Positions 7,138 through 15,959 of a stretch of 64,000 nt of DNA are shown one piece after another (the stretch's first letter is position 1; each line of letters starts with the position of its first letter). Location: the NCBI RefSeq assembly GCF_001421785.1, contig NZ_LMLB01000001.1:656101-720100 (forward strand). The letters are read 5' to 3'. The DNA is from Sphingomonas sp. Leaf33. GTDB lineage: Bacteria > Pseudomonadota > Alphaproteobacteria > Sphingomonadales > Sphingomonadaceae. The notes under the pieces were generated by a model. The model was not told the DNA's origin. It saw nothing but the letters and a program-made list of their open reading frames with translations, and searched no databases. Position numbers and translations under genes: made by a program.

Positions 7138-9393
7138 TTGGGTGTTGAGCGACGGAAGTGCGGAAACCGCGCACGCGTAAAGAACATATCGGTGATCTCG
7201 GCGGGCCTGCTACTGGCCGCCTGTGGTGGCGGTGGTGGCGTAAACTCGGGCGGGTCAACCGCACCGCCGACAGTGACTCCGGCCCCGACGCCGGCACCCA
7301 GCCCGGCTCCCTCGCCGACGTCGTCGGCGGATAGCACCGAATACAGGGCATCGGGCGCCGTGATCATCGCCAAGGCCGCCTACGCCTATGACCGGGGCAT
7401 CTCCGGCAAGGGTGTGACGATCGCGGTGCTCGACACCGGCATCAACCGCGCGACGCCAGAGTTTGCCGGGCGTATCTCGGCCGACAGCACCGGCTTCGAA
7501 CAACGCGTCGCGCGCTGCGGGAGCTGCCCGGCGGAGACGCTCGCGCCCTATGCGATCGATGACAAGCAGGGCCACGGCACGACCGTCGCCTCGGTCGCGC
7601 TGGCTGCGCGTAACGGATCGGGGCCGCAGGGCGTCGCGCCCGAGGCGACGCTGCTCGCGCTGAAGATCGTCGGGGCCGACCTCTCGGGCCAGACCGCCGG
7701 CAGCACCGGACCGATCCCGGAGAGCGGAAGCGCGAACGCGATGCTGATCGCGCCCGCAATCCGCTATGCGGTCGAGAAAGGCGCGTTCGTCAGCGTGTTG
7801 TCGCTCAACGGCTTCGGCACGGGGCAGCTGGCGCAGGACCAGCGCGCCGCGATGGACCAGGTACGCCTCGCCGACCGGCTGCTAGTCAATTCGGTCGACA
7901 ATGCGACAGGCCAGGACAGCTTCACCGGCCAGTTCGCGGAGAACTTCGTCGGCAGCGACCGCGCCAACAAGGACTGGTTCCTGTTCGCGATCGGGGTCGA
8001 CCAGAACGGCAATCCGCGCAGTGCCAACGGGAATGCCGGCCCGCTCGCCGACCGGATGCTCGCGGCCGGCGGCAACAACGTCCAGGTCGTCGACAAGGAC
8101 GGCAATGTCGTCACGGTCACCGGCAACAGCTTCGCCGCACCCGCGGTCGCCGGGGCGGCAGCGCTGCTCAAGCAATATTGGCCGCAGCTCGGCGGCAAGG
8201 CGATCAGCCGCATCCTGCTCGACACCGCCACCGACGCCGGTGGGCCCGGCGTGGATGCCGTGTTCGGCGCGGGCATCCTCAACGTTGAGAAGGCAATGCA
8301 GGCGCAGGCGCCCGCCTCGTCCTTCGCCGCCGCCGATGCGGTGCTGACCCGCTTCTCGTCGCTGACGACCTCCGCGCCGTTCGGTGGATCGGCCGCGGCG
8401 GCGACGGTGATGGGTCAGGTCGGCGGCATGACGGTGTTCGACCGCTATGGCCGCGACTATGGGATGACGGGTTCGACCGGTGCGCGGGCTCGCGGGTCCG
8501 GTCTGCTCGCCGGGGTGATGCTCGCGCCGACCGACACGCCATGGCGTGCTGCGCAGGCCAACGCCGCGCGCTTCGGCTTCGCGACCAACGTCGGCGCCTA
8601 TTCAGGGGTTCGTCCCGCCGTGCCGGCCGTCATGTCCTTCGCGCCTGCCGTCGGGCAGCAGGTCACCCTCGGCACCAACGTCGCGATCGGCAACGGCAGC
8701 GGGCTGGCGGGTTCGCCGCTGCGCGGCATCACGTCGATGCCCATCGGCAGCATGTCGGCATGGTCCGGCGGGGGCTGGTCGGCGTCCTTTTCGAGTGGGA
8801 CGTCCCGAGACGGGCGTCTTCGGCAACAGGTCATCGGCTTCGCCATGCCGCTGGGCGTCGGGCTTGAATTGTCCGACCTCGCCGAACGCGGTCAGGTGCT
8901 CGGCATGCGCGGCGACGCAACTCTCGGCCTGACCGGTGCGCGGACCACGCTTGCCACGCTGACCTACCGCCAGACGCTGGCCGGCGTCGACCTGACCGCG
9001 CGGGCGACCGCCTCCTCGACACGGACGTCGGGGGGCTCGGACTTGCTGCGCTTCGGCGGGCCGTTGATCGGCAGCGCCTTCGCGGTGGAAGGCGCGCGCG
9101 GCCTGTTCGGCGGACGCGCGACGCTCGGTCTGTCCTCGCCGCTTCGGGTCGAGCGCGCCCGTGCGATGCTTCTGGCGCCGGTGTCGTTCGACCTCGTCAG
9201 CGGCGCGCTCGCGACCCGCACCGTCGTGGTCGATTTCGCCCCGGATGCCCGCGAGCTGGACCTCGAACTGGGTTGGGCGACCGCACTGTCGCGCACGTCA
9301 TCGCTGCGGTTCGGCGTTGCGCGTGCCTTCGATGCGGGCCACGTCGCGGGCGCGTCCGACACCGCCGGCTTCGTCACCATCGCCATCCGCTGA
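7138..9393 (+). CDS. S8 subtilisin-like serine protease, secreted, barrel-like C-terminus
   Basis: Secreted protease with the full catalytic triad: Asp in TIAVLDTGIN, His in KQGHGTTVASVAL and Ser in VTGNSFAAPAVAGAAALL. The N-terminus has a hydrophobic segment ending in a lipobox-like LLLAAC, then Gly-rich and Pro/Thr-rich linkers, suggesting an anchored lipoprotein. The last ~330 residues alternate short hydrophobic strands (GATLGLTGARTTLATLTYRQ), compatible with an autotransporter-like beta domain. The expected terminal aromatic residue is missing (it ends FVTIAIR). The start is uncertain: TTG 7138 gives a basic n-region before the lipobox; GTG 7192 is the alternative. The frame is open upstream to 6811, but that stretch is RNA-like. 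Confidence 0.8.
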   Translation: MGVERRKCGNRARVKNISVISAGLLLAACGGGGGVNSGGSTAPPTVTPAPTPAPSPAPSPTSSADSTEYRASGAVIIAKAAYAYDRGISGKGVTIAVLDTGINRATPEFAGRISADSTGFEQRVARCGSCPAETLAPYAIDDKQGHGTTVASVALAARNGSGPQGVAPEATLLALKIVGADLSGQTAGSTGPIPESGSANAMLIAPAIRYAVEKGAFVSVLSLNGFGTGQLAQDQRAAMDQVRLADRLLVNSVDNATGQDSFTGQFAENFVGSDRANKDWFLFAIGVDQNGNPRSANGNAGPLADRMLAAGGNNVQVVDKDGNVVTVTGNSFAAPAVAGAAALLKQYWPQLGGKAISRILLDTATDAGGPGVDAVFGAGILNVEKAMQAQAPASSFAAADAVLTRFSSLTTSAPFGGSAAAATVMGQVGGMTVFDRYGRDYGMTGSTGARARGSGLLAGVMLAPTDTPWRAAQANAARFGFATNVGAYSGVRPAVPAVMSFAPAVGQQVTLGTNVAIGNGSGLAGSPLRGITSMPIGSMSAWSGGGWSASFSSGTSRDGRLRQQVIGFAMPLGVGLELSDLAERGQVLGMRGDATLGLTGARTTLATLTYRQTLAGVDLTARATASSTRTSGGSDLLRFGGPLIGSAFAVEGARGLFGGRATLGLSSPLRVERARAMLLAPVSFDLVSGALATRTVVVDFAPDARELDLELGWATALSRTSSLRFGVARAFDAGHVAGASDTAGFVTIAIR

Positions 9394-9414
9394 ACGACAC
9401 GAGGAGCAGGAACC

Positions 9415-10128
9415 ATGAAGAAGACGCTCGCCGCCGCGGCCATCGTGCTCACCGCCGCACCAATGTCAGGATCCGGGGCTGCCGCGACACCGCAGGCCGC
9501 CAGCGGCGTGGAAATGGCGGCGTTTCCGCTCGACGTCGCCGGGGTCAGGCTCGGCATGTCGGCGAGCGAGGCACGCGCCGCGCTGGTGAAGGCCGGCTAT
9601 GCGATGCCCGCGACCAATGGCGTGAGCTACGGACCGAGCTTGGCGGCCCGCGTCCGCGCAGAGGCGGCACGGCGGCGCACCGGTTCCGCCACGTCGCCGG
9701 CGATGAGCGACCGGGTGATGACGCAACTTCAAGGCGTCGGCCCGAACCGCGCGAGCATCACCGTCGGCCTGACCGCCACGCCCGCCGGCGGTTCGACCGT
9801 CACCAGCGTCTTTCTGACGATGCCGCAGGAGGTCATGAAGGGTGACGCCTTCCTGCGCCAGGTCGTCGCCAAATACGGCAAGCCCGATGGCAGCCGGGAT
9901 CAAGGCATGACGCCCGCCTGGTGCAGCGCGCCGCTGAAGTCCGTCTGCGGCACGAGCACGCCGTTCCAGCGTCGGCCCGAAGCACTCCCGAACCTGAAGG
10001 CCTCGGTGGTCTACAACGACAACACGATCCGGCTGCAGGACGGCGCCGAGCAGGACCGTGAGCGTGAACGTACCTTCGCCGCCACCGTCGATGGCGCCGC
10101 GCCGAAGACCGACCGCGCGGCCTTCTGA
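9415..10128 (+). CDS. Secreted protein of unknown function
   Basis: A 237-residue protein with a clear signal peptide (MKKTLAAAAIVLTAAPMSGS, cleavage near GAAA-T). The mature part begins with VAGVRLGMSASEARAALVKA, a short repeat-like block common in periplasmic proteins of unknown role. Two Cys near AWCSAPLKSVCG could form a disulfide. It starts 22 bases after the protease stop behind an AGGAG ribosome-binding site, so it is probably co-transcribed with the protease and may be its partner; that link is inference. A GC-rich inverted repeat, 10111-10119 with 10132-10140, spans the stop codon. Confidence 0.7.
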   Translation: MKKTLAAAAIVLTAAPMSGSGAAATPQAASGVEMAAFPLDVAGVRLGMSASEARAALVKAGYAMPATNGVSYGPSLAARVRAEAARRRTGSATSPAMSDRVMTQLQGVGPNRASITVGLTATPAGGSTVTSVFLTMPQEVMKGDAFLRQVVAKYGKPDGSRDQGMTPAWCSAPLKSVCGTSTPFQRRPEALPNLKASVVYNDNTIRLQDGAEQDRERERTFAATVDGAAPKTDRAAF

Positions 10129-10140
10129 GGGCGCGCGGTC

Positions 10141-10608
10141 ATGATTGCCGTCATCGGAGCCGTCGCGATACTGATGCTGGTCGGCGTGCTCGACGCCACC
10201 GGCTTCTTCCGCGCGCTGCCGCTGATCCTGCTGCTGGGCGCGCTATCGTTCGTCGCCGCGATGATCGCGAAGGTGAACCTCGGCCCTGCGTGGACGGCGT
10301 GGGCCGGCCTCGGCGTCCCGGCCGCACTGTTGCTCTGGGCGGCATGGCGGCCGGGATCGTCGCGCGCTAAGCTGTGGATCATGAGTGGCGCGTCGTTCGC
10401 GATGAACAGCCTCAAGTGGCTCGCGCTGATCGCCGGCGGGCTGACGCTGCCGGCGAACGGCTTCCACCTCGACGTGTGGCTGACGCGCGGCTGGCCGTGG
10501 GCGGCTCTGGCAGTCGTCGCTTGGGCTGTGCAGGTGTTGGTGGACCGGGTGACGATCCGGTCAATCGCGAAGGAGCCGGGCGCTGCCGAACGGATGAAAG
10601 CGCTATAG
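10141..10608 (+). CDS. Small integral membrane protein, function unknown
   Basis: A 155-residue hydrophobic protein with about four predicted transmembrane segments (VIGAVAILMLVGVLDATGFF, LPLILLLGALSFVAAMIA, AWAGLGVPAALLLWAAW and the C-terminal WPWAALAVVAWAVQVLV). No catalytic motif is visible. It begins 12 bases after the previous gene, directly after the arm of a GC-rich hairpin, and runs in the same direction, so it likely belongs to the same transcript. Confidence 0.6.
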   Translation: MIAVIGAVAILMLVGVLDATGFFRALPLILLLGALSFVAAMIAKVNLGPAWTAWAGLGVPAALLLWAAWRPGSSRAKLWIMSGASFAMNSLKWLALIAGGLTLPANGFHLDVWLTRGWPWAALAVVAWAVQVLVDRVTIRSIAKEPGAAERMKAL

Positions 10609-10650
10609 ATCGAAGATGTTGGACCGGGTCGGAATTCAGGAAGAATAGCT

Positions 10651-11046
10651 ATGTCGATAATCATCGCGACACTGTTGCTGACAGCGGCAGACCCATGCTC
10701 CGGCTCGACAACCCGCGACGTCGAGCAATGTCTCGCCGTCAATCTCGCTCGTGCGGACGCCGTGCTCAACCGCTATTACACCGCAGCCGTCGCGCGGCTC
10801 ACCCGCGACCAGGAACTGACGGCGCTTGCCAAGCTTCGCACGTCCGAACGGGAGTGGATCGCCTATCGCGATACCGAATGCGACGCCGTCTATGAGAACT
10901 GGAAGGGTGGAACGATCCGTGGCGCCGTGTCGCTTAGCTGTCGAACCGCTCTGACGAAGGCCCGGACGATGGCGATCTGGCAAAACTGGCTGACCTACGC
11001 CGACACCACTCCGCCGATCCTGCCGAAGCCGCAGGGCGAACGCTAA
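10651..11046 (+). CDS. LprI-like (DUF1311) periplasmic protein
   Basis: A 131-residue protein with an N-terminal hydrophobic stretch (MSIIIATLLLTAA) that fits a short signal peptide. It carries four Cys at positions typical for DUF1311/LprI-like proteins: DPCSG, EQCLA, TECDA and LSCRTALT. The central RTSEREWIAYRDTECDA matches the family's signature W-x-x-Y/F-R-D-x-x-C region. Family members have been linked to lysozyme inhibition, but many are uncharacterised, so the role here is open. Confidence 0.7.
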   Translation: MSIIIATLLLTAADPCSGSTTRDVEQCLAVNLARADAVLNRYYTAAVARLTRDQELTALAKLRTSEREWIAYRDTECDAVYENWKGGTIRGAVSLSCRTALTKARTMAIWQNWLTYADTTPPILPKPQGER

Positions 11047-11144
11047 TCACCTATACGACTGGTGGTTGTCGGGTTTGGTGGAAAGCGGACATTGCGGCCT
11101 TTCCTCGCTGCGAATAGCAGTCGGCCATGGCTGAGGAGCAGGCG

Positions 11145-11582
11145 ATGTCCGGCAAAGCCATTTACGAGGTGTTCTTCGAGCACGGGGAGGTGCGACCAGA
11201 TTTCAAGAAAGAGTATATCTCGCTGTGGCCGGGGTGGCTGGGTAAAGAGCGGCTTCACCTGTTGGATGAGGTGAGCGAAGACGAATGGCTGAGGTTCAAC
11301 CGAATGCTGTTGGCTGCCTTCGGAGCCTTCCGCATGGGGGTAGTCGATCATTCACACGAGACGGTCAATTTTCCTCCGCGTCCTGAGCCGCTCTTAAGCG
11401 ACCATCAGGGATCCATGGAAAAGGACGCGAGCCAGTTTTCTCAGTTCGTCATCCCAGCATTGGAATGTGTGATCACAGAAGAATGGGATTACACCTACAT
11501 TCTTTGGCACCGAGACATAGGCGCGTTGGAAGCGATTAAGCCGCTCCTCTCGGGGGCGAGGCTCCAACACTTTTCTGATTAG
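11145..11582 (+). CDS. Hypothetical protein
   Basis: A 145-residue soluble, acidic protein without recognised motifs. ATG 11145 follows a GAGGAG ribosome-binding site, which favours it over the in-frame ATG 11127. Composition (many Trp, Phe and Glu; EDEWLRFNRMLLAAFG, EEWDYTYILWHRD) is protein-like. GC content is lower than in neighbouring genes, which hints at horizontal acquisition. No function can be assigned. Confidence 0.55.
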   Translation: MSGKAIYEVFFEHGEVRPDFKKEYISLWPGWLGKERLHLLDEVSEDEWLRFNRMLLAAFGAFRMGVVDHSHETVNFPPRPEPLLSDHQGSMEKDASQFSQFVIPALECVITEEWDYTYILWHRDIGALEAIKPLLSGARLQHFSD

Positions 11583-11621
11583 CGCCTGCACCGGATGCAA
11601 GCTCCGACCGCGCTCTCGAAC

Positions 11622-11648
11622 GTCCGCAAGTGGGCGTTTGCGGTCGTC
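11622..11648 (+). repeat. Short intergenic repeat, copy 1
   Basis: A 24-base core beginning GTCCGCAAGTGGGCG recurs at 12323-12346 with three mismatches in the same orientation. The two copies bracket the gene at 11696-12295. It resembles the degenerate intergenic elements scattered through sphingomonad genomes. Confidence 0.4.
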
Positions 11649-11695
11649 CATCCGATCACCGGACCGAACGTCGCTTTGGGAGTGGAAAGCTGTCG

Positions 11696-12295
11696 TTAGC
11701 TTCGGGTGCGAGCAAGGCGCGCCTTTATCTCATTCGTGAGGTCAGGATCGTCTTGGTGCTGCAACAAGGCAGCTCGCGCGGCGGGCCTTTTTGACCGCAT
11801 CAGATTGCTGACGAGAAATACTCGGCTGCCGCCGATGGAAGGATCAGAGAGCAGATCAATCAACGTCTCAAGGTCGCCCGGCTGCGCCATGTCGGAAATT
11901 GCTACCATCACGCCCACGGCAGCCCGCTCTTTGAGAGCATGAGTTTTGATGAGGTTGATGAGCGTATCCCACACTATGGGCCGCGCTGTTTTGCGCCCGA
12001 AGGCGCGGCCAATCCATTCGAGAAGCCACGGGGGGTTAGGCTTGGTTAGATGGTCCAGTAGGACCGGGTATATGCGCGGGTCTGGGTCGGGAATACTGCA
12101 CAATTCCCCCACCCAAGCCACGATGACACCAGCCGACGACAGGTCGCTCAAGAGCGGTTGTTGTTCCCGCCTCCGTAGTTCGGCAACCTCGGCAAGCTCG
12201 CGATCTCTTGCGCTGCGAATGGCCCGATAAGCAGGGTCAGCGTCTAGCTGCCTCATCGCCTCGTGAAGTGTCATACCGCCACGTTTGGTCCGCAT
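11696..12295 (-). CDS. Hypothetical helical (HEAT-repeat-like) protein
   Basis: A 199-residue protein starting at ATG 12295; the open frame extends to 12442 through an intergenic repeat and is probably not translated there. It is mostly alpha helical. Repeated hydrophobic patterns such as PWLLEWIGRAFGR, ERAAVGVMVAISDMAQPG and DLETLIDLLSDPSIGG recall HEAT/armadillo-type repeats used as protein-binding scaffolds. There are no catalytic residues. It lies downstream of and parallel to the polymerase-RT operon, separated by about 200 bases, so a link to that system is possible but unsupported. Confidence 0.5.
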   Translation of the reverse strand: MRTKRGGMTLHEAMRQLDADPAYRAIRSARDRELAEVAELRRREQQPLLSDLSSAGVIVAWVGELCSIPDPDPRIYPVLLDHLTKPNPPWLLEWIGRAFGRKTARPIVWDTLINLIKTHALKERAAVGVMVAISDMAQPGDLETLIDLLSDPSIGGSRVFLVSNLMRSKRPAARAALLQHQDDPDLTNEIKARLARTRS

Positions 12296-12322
12296 GCTGC
12301 CGATATGACCCTTTGGCTCAAT

Positions 12323-12350
12323 GTCCGCAAATGGGCGATAGCGGTCCGTC
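12323..12350 (+). repeat. Short intergenic repeat, copy 2
   Basis: Direct partner of the repeat at 11622, sharing 21 of 24 core bases and located on the other side of the gene at 11696-12295. A further related fragment (AAAGCGGACATTGCGG) lies near 11081 in inverted sense. Confidence 0.4.
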
Positions 12351-12504
12351 CGCTTTCGGCGTAATCGATCTGTGTCAGAACGACCGGGATTGGTGGAAAC
12401 CAGCCTGTCCGGTTTGGAGCGACCGTCGCCGTGAATACCCATTCGTTCAGGCGGTGAGGCAGGAGCTAAATTTCTTGGTTCCTAGATGCGGTGGCCGGCC
12501 GAAG

Positions 12505-14091
12505 CTAAAATGAGGTACTTGCAGGTGCCGCGACCGGAGGGTTGCGCTCCGCGAAGTCGCTGATCGACGCCTTACCGGTAACGCGTCCGCCGAGCACATC
12601 AGTCATGACGCGCTCGAATGCGTCGACGACCCCGGCCGGCGTCTCGGTCAGCGTGTACTCGAACAGCAGAGCATCGTGCATTGGGATGACTACTCTCAGG
12701 TCGTCCATGGCGGCGACCGCCAACAGTGCACGCTTGAAGATCAGCGACGCTGTCCCTTGGACCACCTGACTGACCGCCGATCGCTGCTCCTTGCTAGTGA
12801 GTTGGCCACTCCCGCTCCGTCGATAGTGGTTGCCGAGGATGGTGGTCACGCGCCCAGTGCGTTGAAAATCGGCCCAGATGGACTTCTTCCAGTCCTCGTA
12901 CCGCTGGAAGAGCCGGAATGCCGCCTTCGCCTTTGGTCGGTCTACACCGAGCGAGGACGCCGCGTCGACCAGGGCCTTCCGGCTCATCCCGTACGCGTAG
13001 GACAGGAAGAGTTGCTTTGCGGCTTTGCGGTTGTCGACGAGACCGAGATGCGTGTTAGCGAACAAGTCGTACATGTCGCCCGCGGCGTAAAGCTGCTTGA
13101 GTTCCTCGTCGCCGGAGAGCGCGGCCATGATGCCGACTTCGAACTGGTCGAAGTCGACATAGCTCAGTTTGGCGCCCTCGTGCGGACCGATGATGGACCT
13201 GTATCGCTTCGGGATGTTCTGGAGGCTAGGGCTGCGCAGCTGAACACGTGAGGTGCGCGAGCCGAAGACGTCGGCGACCGGACGCGTGACGTCGCTGGAC
13301 AGGGTGAGCGAACCGAGCACGCGACGCGCGGTGTCGAGCGCGAGCAGCGCCATGGTGTCCCCACCGAGATCGCTGTGGTGCGGCACGAACTCGAGAAGAT
13401 ACTCGACCGAGACCTCGTCCAGGTCGAAGCCCTCGCGCAGCAGCTTTCCTTCTATGGAACGCCTGCTCGGCGTTTCGAGCGGCATGTCGTGCTTGGCGGA
13501 GTAATCCTTCAGCGAAAGGAAATACTCGTGCTCCGCCTGCGCCCGCTTTTCCGAAAGTCCCGCGGCGTCGATCGAGATGCCCGCCGACATCGCGAGCTGG
13601 AGCACGCGGTAAATGGGCACTTCGATGCTGAAGAAACGCTCGAGCTCGCCTTCGGCGGTCGCCCTCTCGCAGAGGTTGATATACATCGCCGCCATCGCCG
13701 TAGCAGCCTTGGCCGCGACGCCCTCCTCGAACGGGACGCCCTTGTTGAACATCTTTTGGTAGGTGTCGCAAACTTCCTGCTCCGCGCCGTACTTGCCAAG
13801 CTGCGTCGTGATGTCGCGCTTCTCGCGGGCGAGGCGGTCTTCGGGGATGCCGCTGGTGGAGATACGGAGCTCATCCAGATCGACGATCGCGTCCGGTAGC
13901 GTTCCGGTCTTGTCAAACAGCGCGTCGCGTATCATCCAAAAGTCATGGCAGACGACGACGCCCGCGAAGCCGACGACGCCTTCGGCATCAGTTTCCTCGA
14001 GCCGGCCGTCCCGGAACCAATAGAAGGCGTCTGCGCCCCTTCCGGTGAAGTCCTTGATGAACAGCATCAGCCTGGACGCTAGGTCAATCAT
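12505..14091 (-). CDS. Family A DNA polymerase, operon partner of a reverse transcriptase
   Basis: A 528-residue DNA polymerase of the Pol I family. Motif A is YVDFDQFEVG with IMAALSGD (Asp ~313), motif B is RKAAKQLFLSYAYGM (~355-369), and motif C is PMHDALLFEY (~471-480). RVQLRSPSLQNIPKR matches the Pol I block before motif A. It lacks the 5' nuclease domain. The N-terminal 150 residues only loosely recall a 3'-5' exonuclease domain, without clear catalytic acids. Motif C reads HDA where the family norm is HDE. ATG 14091 overlaps the RT stop by 8 bases; a TTG at 14109 is an alternative. It probably extends a primer or copies the RT product into double-stranded DNA, which is inference. It is much shorter than housekeeping Pol I (about 930 residues). 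Confidence 0.85.
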   Translation of the reverse strand: MIDLASRLMLFIKDFTGRGADAFYWFRDGRLEETDAEGVVGFAGVVVCHDFWMIRDALFDKTGTLPDAIVDLDELRISTSGIPEDRLAREKRDITTQLGKYGAEQEVCDTYQKMFNKGVPFEEGVAAKAATAMAAMYINLCERATAEGELERFFSIEVPIYRVLQLAMSAGISIDAAGLSEKRAQAEHEYFLSLKDYSAKHDMPLETPSRRSIEGKLLREGFDLDEVSVEYLLEFVPHHSDLGGDTMALLALDTARRVLGSLTLSSDVTRPVADVFGSRTSRVQLRSPSLQNIPKRYRSIIGPHEGAKLSYVDFDQFEVGIMAALSGDEELKQLYAAGDMYDLFANTHLGLVDNRKAAKQLFLSYAYGMSRKALVDAASSLGVDRPKAKAAFRLFQRYEDWKKSIWADFQRTGRVTTILGNHYRRSGSGQLTSKEQRSAVSQVVQGTASLIFKRALLAVAAMDDLRVVIPMHDALLFEYTLTETPAGVVDAFERVMTDVLGGRVTGKASISDFAERNPPVAAPASTSF

Positions 14092-15784
14092 AGCCGCTGA
14101 CCTCGTCAACTAGGTTCACGAGGTCGGTGCTCTCGCGCACGGCGAACGGCAGGCCATCCGCGTTGCAGTGACGTTCGGCGCGATCGCTTGTGCCCTTGAG
14201 ACAAATCGGAACATGGCCGTACAGCGGCCGTAGTTGCTCTCCATCGAGCACTGCGGAAGCGATCAGGAGGTACCGAGCGTTTTGATATGGTAGCGTCTCG
14301 AAATCCGTGAAACACTTCTCGATTAACGCCTTCTCGTCGACGCAGCGCAGCCAGATCAGAATGGCCGCCGCCTCGCCCGATTTGATGTCCTCCCGCAGCT
14401 TCCGATCGGCCAACGCGACCAATTCGTCCGACCGGTGCTTCCGGACCGCTAACAGCATCCAGATGTTGTAGTTCTGCCAGTCATGGATGGCGCCGTCCTC
14501 GGCGAGTAGGAAGGCCTCTAGCGCCGGCAGGCAGCGTCCGTCCCGGTCCAAAGTGGCGATCAGGCGGCAGTATTGGTCTGTCGTGACCGCGTGCTCGGAC
14601 AGCGAGCGAGAAAGGGTGTCGAGCAGGTTCACCGATAGCGCGTCTCCCACGTCGAAAAGGCCAGACTCGACTATCTTCGCGACGCGGTTCACCGCGAAGC
14701 GAAACGTCCGCGTCTGCGAGTCCCCCGCGGCGATGCAGCGGCTGAGTATCTCGAAAATGTATGTAACCGACTTGGTCACGATGCGGCGGCTGCGTGACTG
14801 CCACATCTGGTTGATGGCGATCGTGGAGCTGTCCTGTGAAGGGAAGAACTCCGCAAGTTTCGTCCCCGCCACGTCCGGCGCTAGGATCTCGGTCTTGTTG
14901 GCGTTGATGTTGAGGCCGACCTTCCGCAACTCCCTGATAAGGTCCTGCAAGGCGCGTCTAGCATGGAGTTCGGAGTCGGCGATGACGCGTATGTCGTCGA
15001 CGTAACGGTAATAGTCATAGCCCTTTCTCGTCATCTCCCTGTCCACGAATGACAGCAGGATGTTTGACAGGAATGCTGAGGCGTCGCGGTTCTGCGGCAG
15101 GCCATGGTCCCGGCTGAACGTCCATTGGGTGAGCAGCCTGTCGAGCGTCGCAATGGCATTGCGTATCTGCAGCTTTTCCGGCCCGGTTGCGGCGATGTTC
15201 GGAACCGAGTTATCAAGCGCGTCGATGATCTGCACGCGCGAGACATTTTCGAAGAAGTTGCTGAGGTCGGTGACTAGCAGGTGCCGGCCAGACCTGCGGA
15301 AAGTGAGCGTCACGCCCTCAAACGTGAACCAGCGGTCGATCTTGTTCTTGAAAAGGTATTTCTCGTCGAGCGGGGACGGCTCATAGCGGTAGCTGAGAAC
15401 TCTGTGGCCTAGAAGCGGGTCGTAAAACGGGATGAGGAAGCTGCAGATCGCTTGATAAACGAACCGGTCGAAGAAATCGGTCTCCAGACCGTACCGTTCG
15501 CCATAACCCTTCTTCGGGATGTTCCGGACGACGCTTCGCGTGCCCTTGTATACGCCGTTCCATTCCTGCAGGAGCGAGAGGATGATCCGCTCGGCCTCGG
15601 CCGGACTTTTGAAAAGATCGTCGTACTGCAGGCAATCGAAATACCAGTCGTCTCGCATGTCCTGGCGGAGGTGCTTTAGCACGAGGTCGAACTTGACCGG
15701 GAAGCCAAGCGCCTGACCGTTAAGCCAAAACGCCGGGTTGAGCACGTAGTCGGTTCCCTTGCCGACCTCTTCACCGCTTTCCAC
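14084..15784 (-). CDS. Reverse transcriptase, defence-type (UG/Abi-like)
   Basis: A 566-residue RNA-directed DNA polymerase. Fingers/palm motifs are HLLVTDLSNFFENV (Asp 173), GLPQNRDASAFLSNI (229-242), the catalytic YRYVDDIRVIAD (261-264) and GLNINANKTEIL (290-301). Residues ~320-566 are helical, without the maturase or endonuclease signatures of group II introns, and no retron-like RNA is evident beside it. This layout (RT plus a helical C-terminus, no intron) is that of the uncharacterised-group/Abi RTs, many of which are antiphage. The start is GTG 15784, because an in-frame TGA lies just upstream. It is coupled at both ends: the small ORF overlaps its start and the polymerase start overlaps its stop. 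Confidence 0.88.
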   Translation of the reverse strand: MESGEEVGKGTDYVLNPAFWLNGQALGFPVKFDLVLKHLRQDMRDDWYFDCLQYDDLFKSPAEAERIILSLLQEWNGVYKGTRSVVRNIPKKGYGERYGLETDFFDRFVYQAICSFLIPFYDPLLGHRVLSYRYEPSPLDEKYLFKNKIDRWFTFEGVTLTFRRSGRHLLVTDLSNFFENVSRVQIIDALDNSVPNIAATGPEKLQIRNAIATLDRLLTQWTFSRDHGLPQNRDASAFLSNILLSFVDREMTRKGYDYYRYVDDIRVIADSELHARRALQDLIRELRKVGLNINANKTEILAPDVAGTKLAEFFPSQDSSTIAINQMWQSRSRRIVTKSVTYIFEILSRCIAAGDSQTRTFRFAVNRVAKIVESGLFDVGDALSVNLLDTLSRSLSEHAVTTDQYCRLIATLDRDGRCLPALEAFLLAEDGAIHDWQNYNIWMLLAVRKHRSDELVALADRKLREDIKSGEAAAILIWLRCVDEKALIEKCFTDFETLPYQNARYLLIASAVLDGEQLRPLYGHVPICLKGTSDRAERHCNADGLPFAVRESTDLVNLVDEVSGYD

Positions 15785-15959
15785 CCGAGTAATTCCTCAG
15801 TTTCGCTCGATTGAACCCCAGACCTTGAGGCGGTCTACCGCGCCTTGGCAAGTTCGCAATTTCCCAAGCACTAGGGCACTGCCGCTCGAGCATTTCCACA
15901 ACCTTGAGCCGTCCGCTGCGAGGCCGTGCTCGCTTCACTGCATTCAGGGCGTCCTCCAC
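15771..15959 (-). CDS. Small ORF bridging the ATPase and RT genes
   Basis: A 62-codon frame beginning at GTG 15959 inside the last codons of the ATPase gene and ending 14 bases inside the RT gene. The product would be very basic (13 Arg, 6 Lys) with a possible helix SGRLKVVEMLERQ. It may be a real small DNA- or RNA-binding protein, or simply a frame that keeps ribosomes moving between the two large genes. Codon composition is compatible with coding but not decisive. Confidence 0.4.
   Translation of the reverse strand: MEDALNAVKRARPRSGRLKVVEMLERQCPSAWEIANLPRRGRPPQGLGFNRAKLRNYSGGKR

Noticed and set aside
14084..15784. Group II intron or retron as the source of the RT
   Set aside because: No intron-type maturase or endonuclease domain and no domain V-like or msr/msd-like RNA was seen beside it; it is embedded in a protein operon.
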